A DNA stretch of 53,730 nt from Deltaproteobacteria bacterium. GTDB lineage: Bacteria > Desulfobacterota > Desulfarculia > Adiutricales > Adiutricaceae. Of this stretch, positions 16,609-25,295 are shown in pieces. The notes beneath the pieces are model-generated. The model did not search any database, was not told the DNA's origin, and saw nothing but the letters and a program-made list of their open reading frames with translations. Location: the NCBI GenBank assembly GCA_031254895.1, contig JAIRTO010000142.1, positions 1-53,730 of the forward strand. Reading direction: 5' to 3'. The position numbers were made by a program, and so were the translations under genes. Every line of letters begins with the position of its first letter. Positions within the stretch are counted from its first letter, which is position 1.

Positions 16609-17925
16609 ATGTCAGTCACGAAGGTTTTGGTCATGGACAAGTACGGGCCAGATTTCAACGTCATAGCCAGAGCTCTTCGCCCCTACGGGGTCGGGCTGAT
16701 GTGGACCGAGTCGTTGTCGGACGGCTTGAGCCTCTTGACTCGCGCCAAGCCGGCCTTGGTTTTGGTGGGCCGGAACCTGCCCGGCTTGAACGATCCGACC
16801 GATTTGCTGGGCGTCATTCAGGCTGAACGGCTGCCTACTCAAGTGGTGGTTCTGGACGAAAACCCCGATTTCGACGAGTCCATGGACCTGGTCGCCGACG
16901 GCGTCTTCTCCGTTTTGGCCAGCCCCGTCTCCATGGAGCGGCTGCGGCGGACGGCCGGGCGGGTTTTGGAAAATCACGCGCTTTTTCAGACTCTCCTAAG
17001 TTCAGGGGCGGCGGATCACGACCCTGGAGATCTGTATATTTACAAGAATTTGGCTGGGCATATGGAGATTCGTCCCCTTCTGGAGGCCTTCTGCGCCACG
17101 GCGATGAAGATTTCCGGAGCCGTCGGGGTCGAAGTCAGGACGATGGCGGAATTGGGCGACATGTCCCAAGTGACCGTCGCTTTGGGCCGGACGAAGCGGG
17201 ACGTTCAGCGCGAACATAACGTCGACCTGGCTTGGCTGGGACGTCATCTGGCCGCGGCGACCCTCTATTTCGACGAAGCCGCGCCGTCGGCCAGCCTCGC
17301 GCTAAGATCCTTCGACGAGCTCGTCTTCGCGGGATCCCTGTTTTTGGGACAGGCGGTCAGATTTGAAGAGACCATAAAGATGGCCTCCCGGGATCCTCTT
17401 ACCGGTCTATGCAATCGCCGAGTGTATTTGGAGGCCATCGCCCGGGAATACCAGCAGGCCAGGCGTCATAATTCGCCTTTGAGCCTGTTGACCTTAGATC
17501 TCGATCATTTCAAGCGCATCAACGACACTTACGGCCATCAGACCGGAGACGAGGTTCTCAAGTGGCTGGCCGGAGTCGTCAAGAGCGTGATTCGCTCAGG
17601 CGATTTGGCGGCCAGAACCGGGGGAGAGGAATTTTCCATAATCCTGCCCAGAACCAATCTGGAGCAGGCGTCCGTCATGGCCGAGCGTCTCAAGCAAGCC
17701 CTGGCCGTCAGCCCCATGCCTCCGCAACTGGCGGCCATGAGACCCACCATCAGCCAAGGGTTGGCAAGCTTGGAGCATTTTCTGGTCAATTCCTCTCAAG
17801 ATTTGATATACTGGTCCGACCAAGCCATGTATCTGGCCAAGAGAGAGGGACGGGATACCATCAGACAGATAGCGGATCTGTCCATGAACTCCAACTATCA
17901 GGATGTCCAGTATGTCTTTCAATGA
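16609..17925 (+). CDS. diguanylate cyclase with N-terminal pseudo-receiver domain
   Basis: A 438-residue protein. Residues 1-120 fold like a response-regulator receiver (VLVMDKYG..., ALVLVGRNLPGL), but the usual phospho-acceptor Asp is replaced by Gly in LVLVGRN, so it is probably not phosphorylated. A middle domain (about 145-255) is of unknown type. The GGDEF domain starts at RDPLTGLCNRR (about 261); the active-site loop is RTGGEEFS (about 336-343). The inhibitory I-site RSGD lies exactly five residues before GGEEF, so product inhibition by cyclic-di-GMP is expected. ATG at 16609 is preceded by AGAGAGG. It overlaps the PilZ gene by 14 bases, tying synthesis of the signal to a receptor. Confidence 0.92.
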   Translation: MSVTKVLVMDKYGPDFNVIARALRPYGVGLMWTESLSDGLSLLTRAKPALVLVGRNLPGLNDPTDLLGVIQAERLPTQVVVLDENPDFDESMDLVADGVFSVLASPVSMERLRRTAGRVLENHALFQTLLSSGAADHDPGDLYIYKNLAGHMEIRPLLEAFCATAMKISGAVGVEVRTMAELGDMSQVTVALGRTKRDVQREHNVDLAWLGRHLAAATLYFDEAAPSASLALRSFDELVFAGSLFLGQAVRFEETIKMASRDPLTGLCNRRVYLEAIAREYQQARRHNSPLSLLTLDLDHFKRINDTYGHQTGDEVLKWLAGVVKSVIRSGDLAARTGGEEFSIILPRTNLEQASVMAERLKQALAVSPMPPQLAAMRPTISQGLASLEHFLVNSSQDLIYWSDQAMYLAKREGRDTIRQIADLSMNSNYQDVQYVFQ

Positions 17926-18460
17926 AGAGCGTCGCAAGGGACTTAGGGCCACCCTGCCCACCCAAATGCTTTTTAACGTCCTCGACAAGCCCATCGAATA
18001 CATCAGGGGTCAGGATTCGACCGTAAAACGGCTGGCTTCCATGGATTCGGAGCCCTTGCCTCAGCTGACGTCAGCTTCCCAGATTCTTCTCAGCCGCATC
18101 GATCGGAAGCTGTCTCTGATTCTGAGCATTATGGCCGAAACCAGCTCAAGAAAGAACTACATGAATCAGGCCATGGTGCAGGACATCTCCGAGTTCGGCC
18201 TCTCCTTCGGTCACAACAGCGAGTTTCCCATCGGCATGTATTTGGAAATCGGCTTGATTCTGCCCTACACCGATGGGCGTCTGATGGACATTATGGGGCG
18301 CATCGTCCGCATTTTGGACAAGGAAGAAAATCTCACCGGAGATCCTTACGTCTACGGCTTTGAATTCACGGACGTGCTGAGCAGCGATCAAAACGAAATC
18401 GTGCAATGGATCTTCACTAAACAACGCGAAGAAATTCGTCGCCGCCGGGAAAGAGGCTGA
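17912..18460 (+). CDS. PilZ-domain cyclic-di-GMP receptor protein
   Basis: A 182-residue protein with both halves of the PilZ ligand site: an RRKGLR segment near the N-terminus (RxxxR, about 7-11) and DISEFG (DxSxxG, about 91-96). About 80 residues separate the two, longer than in minimal PilZ domains, and include a helical segment (SQILLSRIDRKLSLILSI); this resembles the YcgR-like or PilZ-like variants with an inserted helix. The ATG at 17912 has AGGA eight bases upstream; an in-frame ATG at 17903 is the alternative. The gene starts inside the end of the diguanylate cyclase gene and is followed by a strong terminator, so the pair forms a two-gene operon. Confidence 0.85.
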   Translation: MSFNEERRKGLRATLPTQMLFNVLDKPIEYIRGQDSTVKRLASMDSEPLPQLTSASQILLSRIDRKLSLILSIMAETSSRKNYMNQAMVQDISEFGLSFGHNSEFPIGMYLEIGLILPYTDGRLMDIMGRIVRILDKEENLTGDPYVYGFEFTDVLSSDQNEIVQWIFTKQREEIRRRRERG

Positions 18461-18607
18461 CGAAGCCTAAAATTTTAGACTCGTCTTTTTCGCCAAATTG
18501 CCTCTGGCCAAAGATGTTCTTCCCGGTCGCTCTCCGCGCTTTTGGCCCGGATCTGACGCTTTTTTTGGCGCAATCTTATTGATTTGCGGCTGAATTATGG
18601 TTCAAGC

Positions 18608-18641
18608 GCCGTCGATTGGCTGATCGACGGCTCTTTTTTTT
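18608..18641 (+). terminator. intrinsic terminator after the GGDEF-PilZ operon
   Basis: A perfect nine-base stem (GCCGTCGAT / ATCGACGGC) with a six-base loop is followed by TCTTTTTTTT. It is about 150 bases downstream of the PilZ stop. Confidence 0.88.
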
Positions 18642-19066
18642 GCCCGACAAGTTAGGTTCCATAAAAAAAGCTCCAAGACGGATCTTCGGCGGGGCGCGAA
18701 GAAAAGAGCCTCTTTCGTCCAAAGGACGCCAAAGGACGTCAAAGGACGCCGGAGGAGCGCCGAAAAGGCGGCTTGGCTCCAAATCCCTTCCGAGCTTGCA
18801 TTTGGGTCGGCCAAGTCGTAGAATAAAAAAATCTAGAATTGATTTGCTCATAGACCATATAAAAGATTACGCAAAACTAGCTTATTGAATGGCGCATATG
18901 TTTATGCTTACTATAACTAGCATATTAAAGATTATGCATTGCAATTAATGCGCTGATTATATAATTTCAAATTTATGGCTTCTGGAAATTATCGAATAGA
19001 TGATAAAAGACAGGGAAATTTATTTATGGGTTTTCCTTTCCAGGTCAGCCATGATAGGTTGATTTG
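18642..19066. other. spacer with a 10-base repeat and AT-rich promoter region
   Basis: AAAGGACG(C/T)C occurs three times in tandem at 18721-18750. 18820-19020 is AT-rich and probably holds the promoter of the next gene. No coding sequence was recognised. Confidence 0.5.
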
Positions 19067-21040
19067 ATGTCCTCCGCCGCTTTAGACAAATCGGCAAAAG
19101 ATGTTTCGTCTACAGTCGGGACAGCGGGAAACGCGCCCAAGCCGCTAGGGGCCGACGGGTCTCCTGTCCCTCAGTCCGCCGATCGAAGCTCTTCCCTTCA
19201 GGAGGCCGAGGCCCGGTATCTCACGCTGGAAGAGCTGGTCGAGCAGATCGCCGCCGGTTTGCAGATTTTTATGGTGGCCATCAAAAACAACTCCCTCTAT
19301 CCGGAAAATTCTTCGATTCGTCAAGATTCTTTAACCAAACTGCATCAATGGCTCGGAGCTTTCGTCAACGAGCACGAGTCCGTTCGACTCTTCATCGATC
19401 CTGATTCTCTTCTTTTCCAAGGGGCAGTGGTTCATAAAGACAGACCAAACGAGCCCAACCTCATCTTTCCTCTTTTCCGCGACGGCTTGCAATGGATAGA
19501 ATTTCAGGACGGCCTGAGTTCGGACGAGCTGCACACCTTCATTTCTCTTCTAAATCGCTTCCGTCAGCTCAAGGAAGACGACGAGGACGACATAGTCACG
19601 GCCATGTGGGGGGCTGGACTGGAATTCATTCGCTACAAGACGGCCAACGAATTTTGGGACATAGACCCCTTGACGGAGATAGCCTCGTTTTCCGCCGGGC
19701 CGGGGGAAGGGGAAGGAGGAGGAACTTCTCTGGCGGAAAAGGGAGCGAAAGAAGGCCGCAAAAGCGTCGTCGGGCTCTTCCGGCAAATTGACGAAATAGA
19801 TCCGGCCGAAGATCTGAAGCGTCGCGAATCTTCCGCGGCCAAACTGCCCGACAGCCTGAAGAGACTCGGAGCGGGCGGATTTTCCGGAGGCGGTCAGGAA
19901 GACGATCTTGAAGCCTTCGACAAAATTTCCCTTAGTCCGGAAGAAAAAGAATATTTGAACGAGCTTCTCCTGTACGAGACCAGACCCAAACCTCTTCTGG
20001 AAACGGTCGAGCCGGCCATGGATCTTCTGTGGCGTCTGCCTTCTCTCAGCCAGGCCATCCCGGTCTTGAACTTTCTGGCTGAAGCCGTCAAGTTCAGCCT
20101 GGCTGCGGGGAATTTCGATCAGATCCTCCATCTGCACAGCAGTCTGGCCAATCTGGTCGCCCAAGCCGGCCCTCGGCTGGAAGGCTCCATGACCTATTTC
20201 CAAAAACGCGTTTCCAGCCGGGAAATTTTGGAAGGGCTTTCCATTTATCGCCCTCCGGAGAACATGTCCGAAGAAGTCTTGGAAAAAAAGGGGCAGGAGC
20301 TGGAGGCGGCTCTGCTGTCGCTCTCGCCGACGGCGGCCAAGGAACTGGTCTTGGTCTGTCTGTCCGTCCAGACTCAACGGCTAGTCGACGCCATTTTGCG
20401 AGTCGTGGCCGCCATGTCTCCCGAGGGGGGATCCGAGCTGGTCTCCATGATAAACAGCGCTCTGCCCTCGGCGAAAATTTTGCGGCTCATCGAGCATTTG
20501 AAATGGTCCGGCAAAGGTCAGGCCATGCTCAGCGGCTTGACCCGTCATACCGAGCCGCAGATCAGAGAAGCGGCGGCCGCGCCGCTTTTGGCCGAAAATC
20601 CTGAACACATCGCCACCATGACCCATCTTTTGAACGAGCCTGACCCCGGTCTGAACAGGATCGTCCATCATCACATCAGTCAACAGCGCAACAAGACCGT
20701 CGAGAAAATCGTTTTGTCCTTTCTGCGTCAGAGTTACGAAACGAACACTTTGAAGAGCCCCTCCATTTTGTTCAACGCCTATCGCAGTTTGGGCAAGACG
20801 GCCTTGTCGCCCGCAGCCTCCGAATTCGCCGAAGGCGTGTTGAACAAAAAAAGCGCCAGGGCGCTGTTGGGCTTGGAAATCGAATACGAGGTGAATCATC
20901 GGGCGGGCGCGGCCCTGGCTCTGAGCTTGATGGGGTCGAGGGAAGCGGTCGAAAAGGCCGCTCACAGCATGTACAAGGACATTCGGAGAGCCTGCCGCCT
21001 GGCCGAGGAAGAGCTGGCCAGAAGCGGAAGGAAAGGGTGA
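19067..21040 (+). CDS. large helical-repeat-like protein in the cyclic-di-GMP block, function unknown
   Basis: 657 residues. The N-terminus (1-45) is disordered, rich in Ser/Ala/Pro. Residues about 50-165 form a domain (FMVAIKNNSLYP..., DPDSLLFQGAVV, LSSDELHTFISLLNR) that resembles the N-terminal domain of the HD-GYP protein encoded next. An acidic stretch (KEDDEDD) and a low-complexity linker (GPGEGEGGGTS) follow. The second half is almost all alpha-helix, and its last third looks like HEAT-type repeats (REAAAAPLLAENPEHIATM, AGAALALSLMGSREAVEKAA). No catalytic motif is visible. The ATG at 19067 has AGG about eight bases upstream; a TTG precedes it directly. Position between the GGDEF/PilZ pair and the HD-GYP gene suggests a scaffold or adaptor in the same signalling pathway, but this is inference. 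Confidence 0.75.
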   Translation: MSSAALDKSAKDVSSTVGTAGNAPKPLGADGSPVPQSADRSSSLQEAEARYLTLEELVEQIAAGLQIFMVAIKNNSLYPENSSIRQDSLTKLHQWLGAFVNEHESVRLFIDPDSLLFQGAVVHKDRPNEPNLIFPLFRDGLQWIEFQDGLSSDELHTFISLLNRFRQLKEDDEDDIVTAMWGAGLEFIRYKTANEFWDIDPLTEIASFSAGPGEGEGGGTSLAEKGAKEGRKSVVGLFRQIDEIDPAEDLKRRESSAAKLPDSLKRLGAGGFSGGGQEDDLEAFDKISLSPEEKEYLNELLLYETRPKPLLETVEPAMDLLWRLPSLSQAIPVLNFLAEAVKFSLAAGNFDQILHLHSSLANLVAQAGPRLEGSMTYFQKRVSSREILEGLSIYRPPENMSEEVLEKKGQELEAALLSLSPTAAKELVLVCLSVQTQRLVDAILRVVAAMSPEGGSELVSMINSALPSAKILRLIEHLKWSGKGQAMLSGLTRHTEPQIREAAAAPLLAENPEHIATMTHLLNEPDPGLNRIVHHHISQQRNKTVEKIVLSFLRQSYETNTLKSPSILFNAYRSLGKTALSPAASEFAEGVLNKKSARALLGLEIEYEVNHRAGAALALSLMGSREAVEKAAHSMYKDIRRACRLAEEELARSGRKG

Positions 21041-21134
21041 ATTTGCGGCCCTGGCCGGAGAGTTCCTTCTCTCCGCCGACAAGCTTGGAATAGTTTCGCG
21101 TTTTAGCGACTTCATTTCGAACGAGACCAGGGCG

Positions 21135-21223
21135 TTTTGGCCGACCATGTTTTGGCCGACCATGTTTTGGCCGACCATGTTTTGGCCGACCATGTTTTGA
21201 CCGACCATGTTTTGTCCAACATG
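21135..21223. repeat. 15-base tandem repeat, family 1
   Basis: Five copies of TTTTGGCCGACCATG (the fifth with one change) and a sixth, shortened one, between the two plus-strand genes. Confidence 0.9.
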
Positions 21224-21245
21224 TTCGATCTGCTTTGATCTGTTG

Positions 21246-21301
21246 GTCATGAGCTGTGTTGTTCATGGGCTGTGTGGTCATGGGCTGCGTGGTCATGACG
21301 G
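21246..21301. repeat. 15-base tandem repeat, family 2
   Basis: Three copies and a partial copy of a GTCATGGGCTGTGTG-like unit. It is unrelated in sequence to the repeat 22 bases upstream but has the same period. Confidence 0.8.
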
Positions 21302-21350
21302 AGTCGAAGCCTTGGCGCTTCAACGAATTTTTACTGAAAAAGGCGGAAAA

Positions 21351-22823
21351 ATGGCCGAGAGCGAGTCAGGCAGAAAAGTTCATTCTGGCGAAATCTTGCT
21401 GCAAGGACTATTTAGAATTCTGCAGGTGGTGAAGATTCACCAGGCCAACAATCGCCTTTTTTCCGACATCGTCCAGCGATTTCGCCAAGGTCTCGATCGC
21501 TTGTGGTCCCAAGACAAGCCGGTGATTCTCACCGTGTACCGGGGCCGGTTTTTTCTGAACGACGAACGGATAGTCTATTCGCCGTCGATGTGGGCGACCT
21601 CCGTGAAAATGGCCGAATTTTTTCAAGAGAGGGGGATAAACGGACTGAAGTTCGACCCCAAGTCGGACTTGACCGACGACGAAATAGTTCAGGTCGTCTC
21701 CAATTTGAACATAGCCAAGCGTTTTCCTGATCCCTTCAAATGGCTGACCGAAAATTTGTCCTCCGCCGAAGGGTGGCAGGTCACTCCCTTCAAGGATGAA
21801 GACAGCTCCACCGGCCAAGGGGGACAGCATTCGGCCGACGGAGGCCGCATGGCCGTCTTGCGGTCCGAAGGCGAGGGAGAGATCCGTCGTCAGGCGGGAC
21901 AGATTTATTCTCAGGCTTTGACGGTTCTCCGCAATCTGGTCGAACGCCTCATCAGCGGCAAGACGGCCAGCGTTCAGAAAAGCAAGCGTTGCGTGGAGGA
22001 GCTCATCGATCTGATGCGGGACGACTTCGAAGCCTTCATGGCTTTAAGCACCGTCAAAGATCACGGCGATCAAATGTACACCCACAGCGCCAACGTCACC
22101 ATACTGTCCTTGGCTCTGGGTCAACGGCTGGGTTATTCAAGAAGCAACTTGGAACATCTGGGGCTGACCGCCTTTTTGCATGATCTTGGCAAAGCCGGCC
22201 ATTTTCAGGCGCTGGCTGACAAAAGCGAGGCTCTGGACGACAACGACCGATACGCCGTTCAAAACCTGACTTTAAGCAGCGTGGCCAGAGTAATCCGCTT
22301 AAACGCCGGCTATGGCCTCAAGCTGGCCATGCTCCTGCCCATAGGCGAACACCATCTGGGAGTGAACCTCACCGGCTGGCCGGCCACCAACCGACGGAGG
22401 CCCCTGTCTCTAACCGGCCGAATTCTGGCCATCGCCGATCATTACGACGCCGTCACCAGCTTTCGGCCCTACCGGCCGCAGCCCTTGAGCCCTTCCCAGG
22501 CCTTGCGGGAGATGCTGGACAACAAAAAAGGCCTTCTCGACCCTCTGGTCACCAGGGTCTTCGCCCAAATGATGGGGCCATGGCCGGTCGGCAGCCTTTT
22601 GATTCTAGATACCCGAGAACTGGCCATCGCCAACGCTCTCGGGCAAGATCAGATCCTTCCCGCCGTCGTCATCTTGAACAGGAAAGAAGACGGGACTGCG
22701 GAAAAGGGAGAGACGGCCTATTTGTCGGAATTGTCCGAAGACGGCGTCACTCTGAAACGTCGCATCGTCAGTTGTCTCAATCCCTCCATCTATGGTCTGC
22801 AACCAAGCGAATACTTGATTTAG
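21351..22823 (+). CDS. divergent HD-GYP domain protein
   Basis: 490 residues. Residues about 10-125 are a domain like that of the preceding gene (VVKIHQANNRLF, RFFLNDERIVY, LTDDEIVQVVSNL). The HD-GYP domain covers about 230-440: HSANVTILS and the HDLGK metal-binding motif are intact, and the ADHYDAVTSFRPYRP segment is typical. The second half is altered: the usual HHE is HHL and GYP is GWP (GEHHLGVNLTGWP). HD-GYP enzymes hydrolyse cyclic-di-GMP. With these changes activity may be reduced, or the protein may act as a receptor. ATG at 21351 follows AAAGGCGGAAAA; longer frames upstream would translate the tandem repeats and are less likely. An intrinsic terminator follows at 22840. Confidence 0.88.
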   Translation: MAESESGRKVHSGEILLQGLFRILQVVKIHQANNRLFSDIVQRFRQGLDRLWSQDKPVILTVYRGRFFLNDERIVYSPSMWATSVKMAEFFQERGINGLKFDPKSDLTDDEIVQVVSNLNIAKRFPDPFKWLTENLSSAEGWQVTPFKDEDSSTGQGGQHSADGGRMAVLRSEGEGEIRRQAGQIYSQALTVLRNLVERLISGKTASVQKSKRCVEELIDLMRDDFEAFMALSTVKDHGDQMYTHSANVTILSLALGQRLGYSRSNLEHLGLTAFLHDLGKAGHFQALADKSEALDDNDRYAVQNLTLSSVARVIRLNAGYGLKLAMLLPIGEHHLGVNLTGWPATNRRRPLSLTGRILAIADHYDAVTSFRPYRPQPLSPSQALREMLDNKKGLLDPLVTRVFAQMMGPWPVGSLLILDTRELAIANALGQDQILPAVVILNRKEDGTAEKGETAYLSELSEDGVTLKRRIVSCLNPSIYGLQPSEYLI

Positions 22824-22839
22824 GCCATTGGCGTTTCCG

Positions 22840-22865
22840 ACGCGCTTTTTTTAGCGTCTTTTTTG
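22840..22865 (+). terminator. probable intrinsic terminator after the HD-GYP gene
   Basis: A five-base GACGC/GCGTC stem around a T-rich loop is followed by six Ts, 17 bases after the stop codon. Confidence 0.55.
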
Positions 22866-23506
22866 ACAATTCGGGGTTCTTTTTTGCGGAGGCGGGGCGG
22901 AGCTTGACGAAAGCTCCTCCTCATGTCTAAACTGGCCGCGCGGCCGGAGGTCGGCCAGGCCTTGAAAACGTCTCGACGAACCTCCGGACGACGGATAGAG
23001 CCGCGCGGACTTTTCGGCCAACGGCTGTTTTTTCGTTTGGAGCAATATTTTGGCTTGATTGCTTCAACAAAAAATGTTTCGCGAAAATAGGCTTCATCGG
23101 GAGCGTTTTTCGGGAGCGTTTTTCGGGAGCTGTTTTCGGTGGCGGTTCTCGGGAAAGGTTTTCGGGAGCAGTTCTGAAGCGCGGTTCTCGAGAGCGGTTC
23201 TGGCCAGGACGCCAATTTCCGAAAAAGGCTGGACAATTGCCGAACATGGCTGGAATTGTCCGCCCGCTCGCCGCCCTTTTTCTTCTGTCGTCGCGAAGTC
23301 GGCTCCGTCGGCGAGCAAACTTTTCGTTCGCCCTTCGCCTGGCCGATTTCTTTCCCGGCAAGATTGGGCGCCGCATTGCGGCCCACATTGCGATCCCCTG
23401 ACGTCGGCCTGCGGCGAAATAAGACCAAAAAAAACGCAAAGCGGGAGGCTCTTCAGACTTTGGCCTTCGGCGACAAATGACAAAAAAACTAAGCGGGAGG
23501 CTCTCC
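22866..23506. other. spacer with degenerate tandem repeat
   Basis: No convincing gene on either strand. 23098-23202 contains about seven degenerate units around CGGGAGCGTTTTT (period near 15 bases). The long minus-strand open frames here are a product of this repeat and lack recognisable domains. Confidence 0.5.
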
Positions 23507-24286
23507 ATGCCCAAGAAAACTGCGGACCCGAAAACCCCCAATGCGGTCAAGGCTCCGAAACGATCCCAGACGGCGACCGACGCCAAGGCCGCTCCAAAGG
23601 CGGTCAAAGAAAAGAAAGTTTCCGTCGAGAGCTGTTCCGACTGCTCTTCCAGAAACTGCTATCGCAACGAAGACAAGTATCCGAATTATTGCCTGACTTT
23701 GGGCGACCGCCGGGGCGCCAAAGACGCTCTGACTCTGTACAACTCCGGCGGCGTGGAAGGCAAGATCCTAAGCGTCGCCGGCCAAGTCGAGGCCGAATTC
23801 TACGGCCGCATGACCAGAGTGGAAGAGACGGTCACCTTCGCCAAAAGGATGGGCTTCGCCAAAGTCGGCGTCGCCTCCTGCTTCGCTTTGATGAACGAGT
23901 CCCAGATCTTGGCCCAGTGTCTCCGTTCGGCGGATCTGGAAGTCAGGACCGTCATCTGCAAAGTTGGCTCCATAGACAAAGGAGAACTGGGGGTTCCCGA
24001 CGAAATGAAGCTCCTTCCCGGCCATAAGGAGGCTTCCTGCAATCCTGTCCTGCAAGCCAAGATTCTGAACGAGTGGGGCTCCGAGTTGAACGTGATTATG
24101 GGACTTTGCGTCGGTCATGACTGCTTGTTCAATCAAAACAGCCAGGCCCCGGTCACCACTTTGGTGGCGAAAGACAGAGTCCTGGGGCATAACCCGGCGG
24201 CGGCCTTCTACCTTTCCAAAACCTTCTACGGACGGATCTTGGATTTCAACAAATACCCCAAATCCAGACTGGCCAAGAAAAAATAA
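23507..24286 (+). CDS. DUF1847 metal-binding-type protein
   Basis: A 259-residue protein of the DUF1847 family, found in anaerobes, with no established function. After a lysine/alanine-rich N-terminal tail (residues 1-40) comes the cysteine cluster ESCSDCSSRNCYRNEDKYP followed by NYC, which could bind a metal or iron-sulfur centre. The family core follows: TRVEETVTFAKRMG, VGVASCF, CKVGSIDK, and a C-terminal GLCVGHDCLF motif with two more cysteines. The start at 23507 is chosen because GGGAGG lies six bases upstream; a frame ten codons longer has no ribosome site. The gene stands alone and is followed by a strong terminator. Confidence 0.85.
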   Translation: MPKKTADPKTPNAVKAPKRSQTATDAKAAPKAVKEKKVSVESCSDCSSRNCYRNEDKYPNYCLTLGDRRGAKDALTLYNSGGVEGKILSVAGQVEAEFYGRMTRVEETVTFAKRMGFAKVGVASCFALMNESQILAQCLRSADLEVRTVICKVGSIDKGELGVPDEMKLLPGHKEASCNPVLQAKILNEWGSELNVIMGLCVGHDCLFNQNSQAPVTTLVAKDRVLGHNPAAAFYLSKTFYGRILDFNKYPKSRLAKKK

Positions 24287-24317
24287 AAAAAATAAATTTT
24301 CCCCGCCGAAAAACAGA

Positions 24318-24373
24318 AAAGCTTTCAAAGAAAACGCCCTGGCCAGGGATTCTCTTTGAAAGCTTTCGTTTTT
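24318..24373 (+). terminator. intrinsic terminator with branched stem
   Basis: A perfect 14-base inverted repeat (AAAGCTTTCAAAGA and its complement) encloses a second palindrome (CCCTGGCCAGGG) and is followed by CGTTTTT. It lies 31 bases after the DUF1847 stop. Confidence 0.85.
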
Positions 24374-24524
24374 GAGGACTCGTCTATTCCGTCGCCGCGG
24401 CAAGGCGAAGATCCGCTCCAATGTCCGGCTCCGCCAAAAAGGCCGTCTTGGTCGGACAGATCGCTTCGGATCAAGTCGTCTTGCTTCTTCGAGCCGACTA
24501 CAGGCGTCTTCTCGGGGGAGCGGG

Positions 24525-25088
24525 CTAAAGTTCGGCGGCCAAGGCGGCCACGTCTTTGAGGAACTGCGGGTTTGATTCGTTGACGTCGGCGTTGGTCAAG
24601 CCGGGCGCGACGAAAGAACTCACTTTGAAGCCCTGATTGGCGAAGTAGCCGCTGTAGGCGGCGATGTTCGGAGCGTAGGCTTTCGGATCAGGGTTCCCTT
24701 GAGTGATGACCAGGAGAAGCTTTTTGCCCGAGGGCAGGCGGCCTGGAACCGAATTGGTCATGAAATCCGGCTTGAACCAGGAGTAGGTTCTGTCGATGAA
24801 GCATTTCAATTGTCCCGTGATCTCGCCGATGTATATCGGGCTGCACAGGATCGTCAGATCCGCGCCGGCGGCCGAAGCCAGGACTTTGGTCAGATCGTCT
24901 TTCAGCACGCAGAACTCCGTCTTGGTCTTGCAGCTGTAGCAGCCCTGGCAGCCTCTGAAGCGCAGCTGGTTCAAAAAATGCTTTTCGATCTGATGGGCGT
25001 TCCCCGGCAAAGCGGCTATGGCCGCTTCGGCCAGTTTGACTGAATTGGCCTCCAGTCTGGGACTGCCTGAGATGATGGCTATCTTCAT
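24525..25088 (-). CDS. flavodoxin-fold NAD(P)H-dependent FMN oxidoreductase
   Basis: A 187-residue member of the iron-sulfur-flavoprotein/FMN-reductase group. The phosphate-binding loop ISGSPRLEANSVKL is at residues 6-19. CQGCYSC (about 48-54) followed by FCVLKDD is the cysteine pattern seen in multimeric flavodoxin II/Isf-like proteins. SPIYIGEITGQLKCFIDRTY (about 86-105) is the flavin-contact region. The ATG at 25088 has GGGAG seven bases upstream. It likely reduces flavins, quinones or other electron acceptors in an anaerobe; the substrate cannot be told. It is convergent with the DUF1847 gene. Confidence 0.88.
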   Translation of the reverse strand: MKIAIISGSPRLEANSVKLAEAAIAALPGNAHQIEKHFLNQLRFRGCQGCYSCKTKTEFCVLKDDLTKVLASAAGADLTILCSPIYIGEITGQLKCFIDRTYSWFKPDFMTNSVPGRLPSGKKLLLVITQGNPDPKAYAPNIAAYSGYFANQGFKVSSFVAPGLTNADVNESNPQFLKDVAALAAEL

Positions 25089-25295
25089 GATTGATCTCCC
25101 ACTTTTCGCCCTTTTTTTAGGGCTGTTTTTTTTTCTCGACGTCGAGGATTTCGATCGAGGTTTTTTGGCCAACCTGTCAGATCCGGCTTGGCCGGCCGTC
25201 CTGTCGGCTGGCCAGACAGGCAAAATTTTCGGGTTTCAGTTTTTTGGCTTCAGACCCCGGAAATTTAAATAACCCTTAGTTCCTAGGGAAAAATT

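Noticed and set aside
22820-23607. Long minus-strand open frames rich in Arg/Pro/Ser opposite the start of the DUF1847 region
   Set aside because: They follow the 15-base tandem repeat, have no domain or ribosome site, and one overlaps the real DUF1847 gene.
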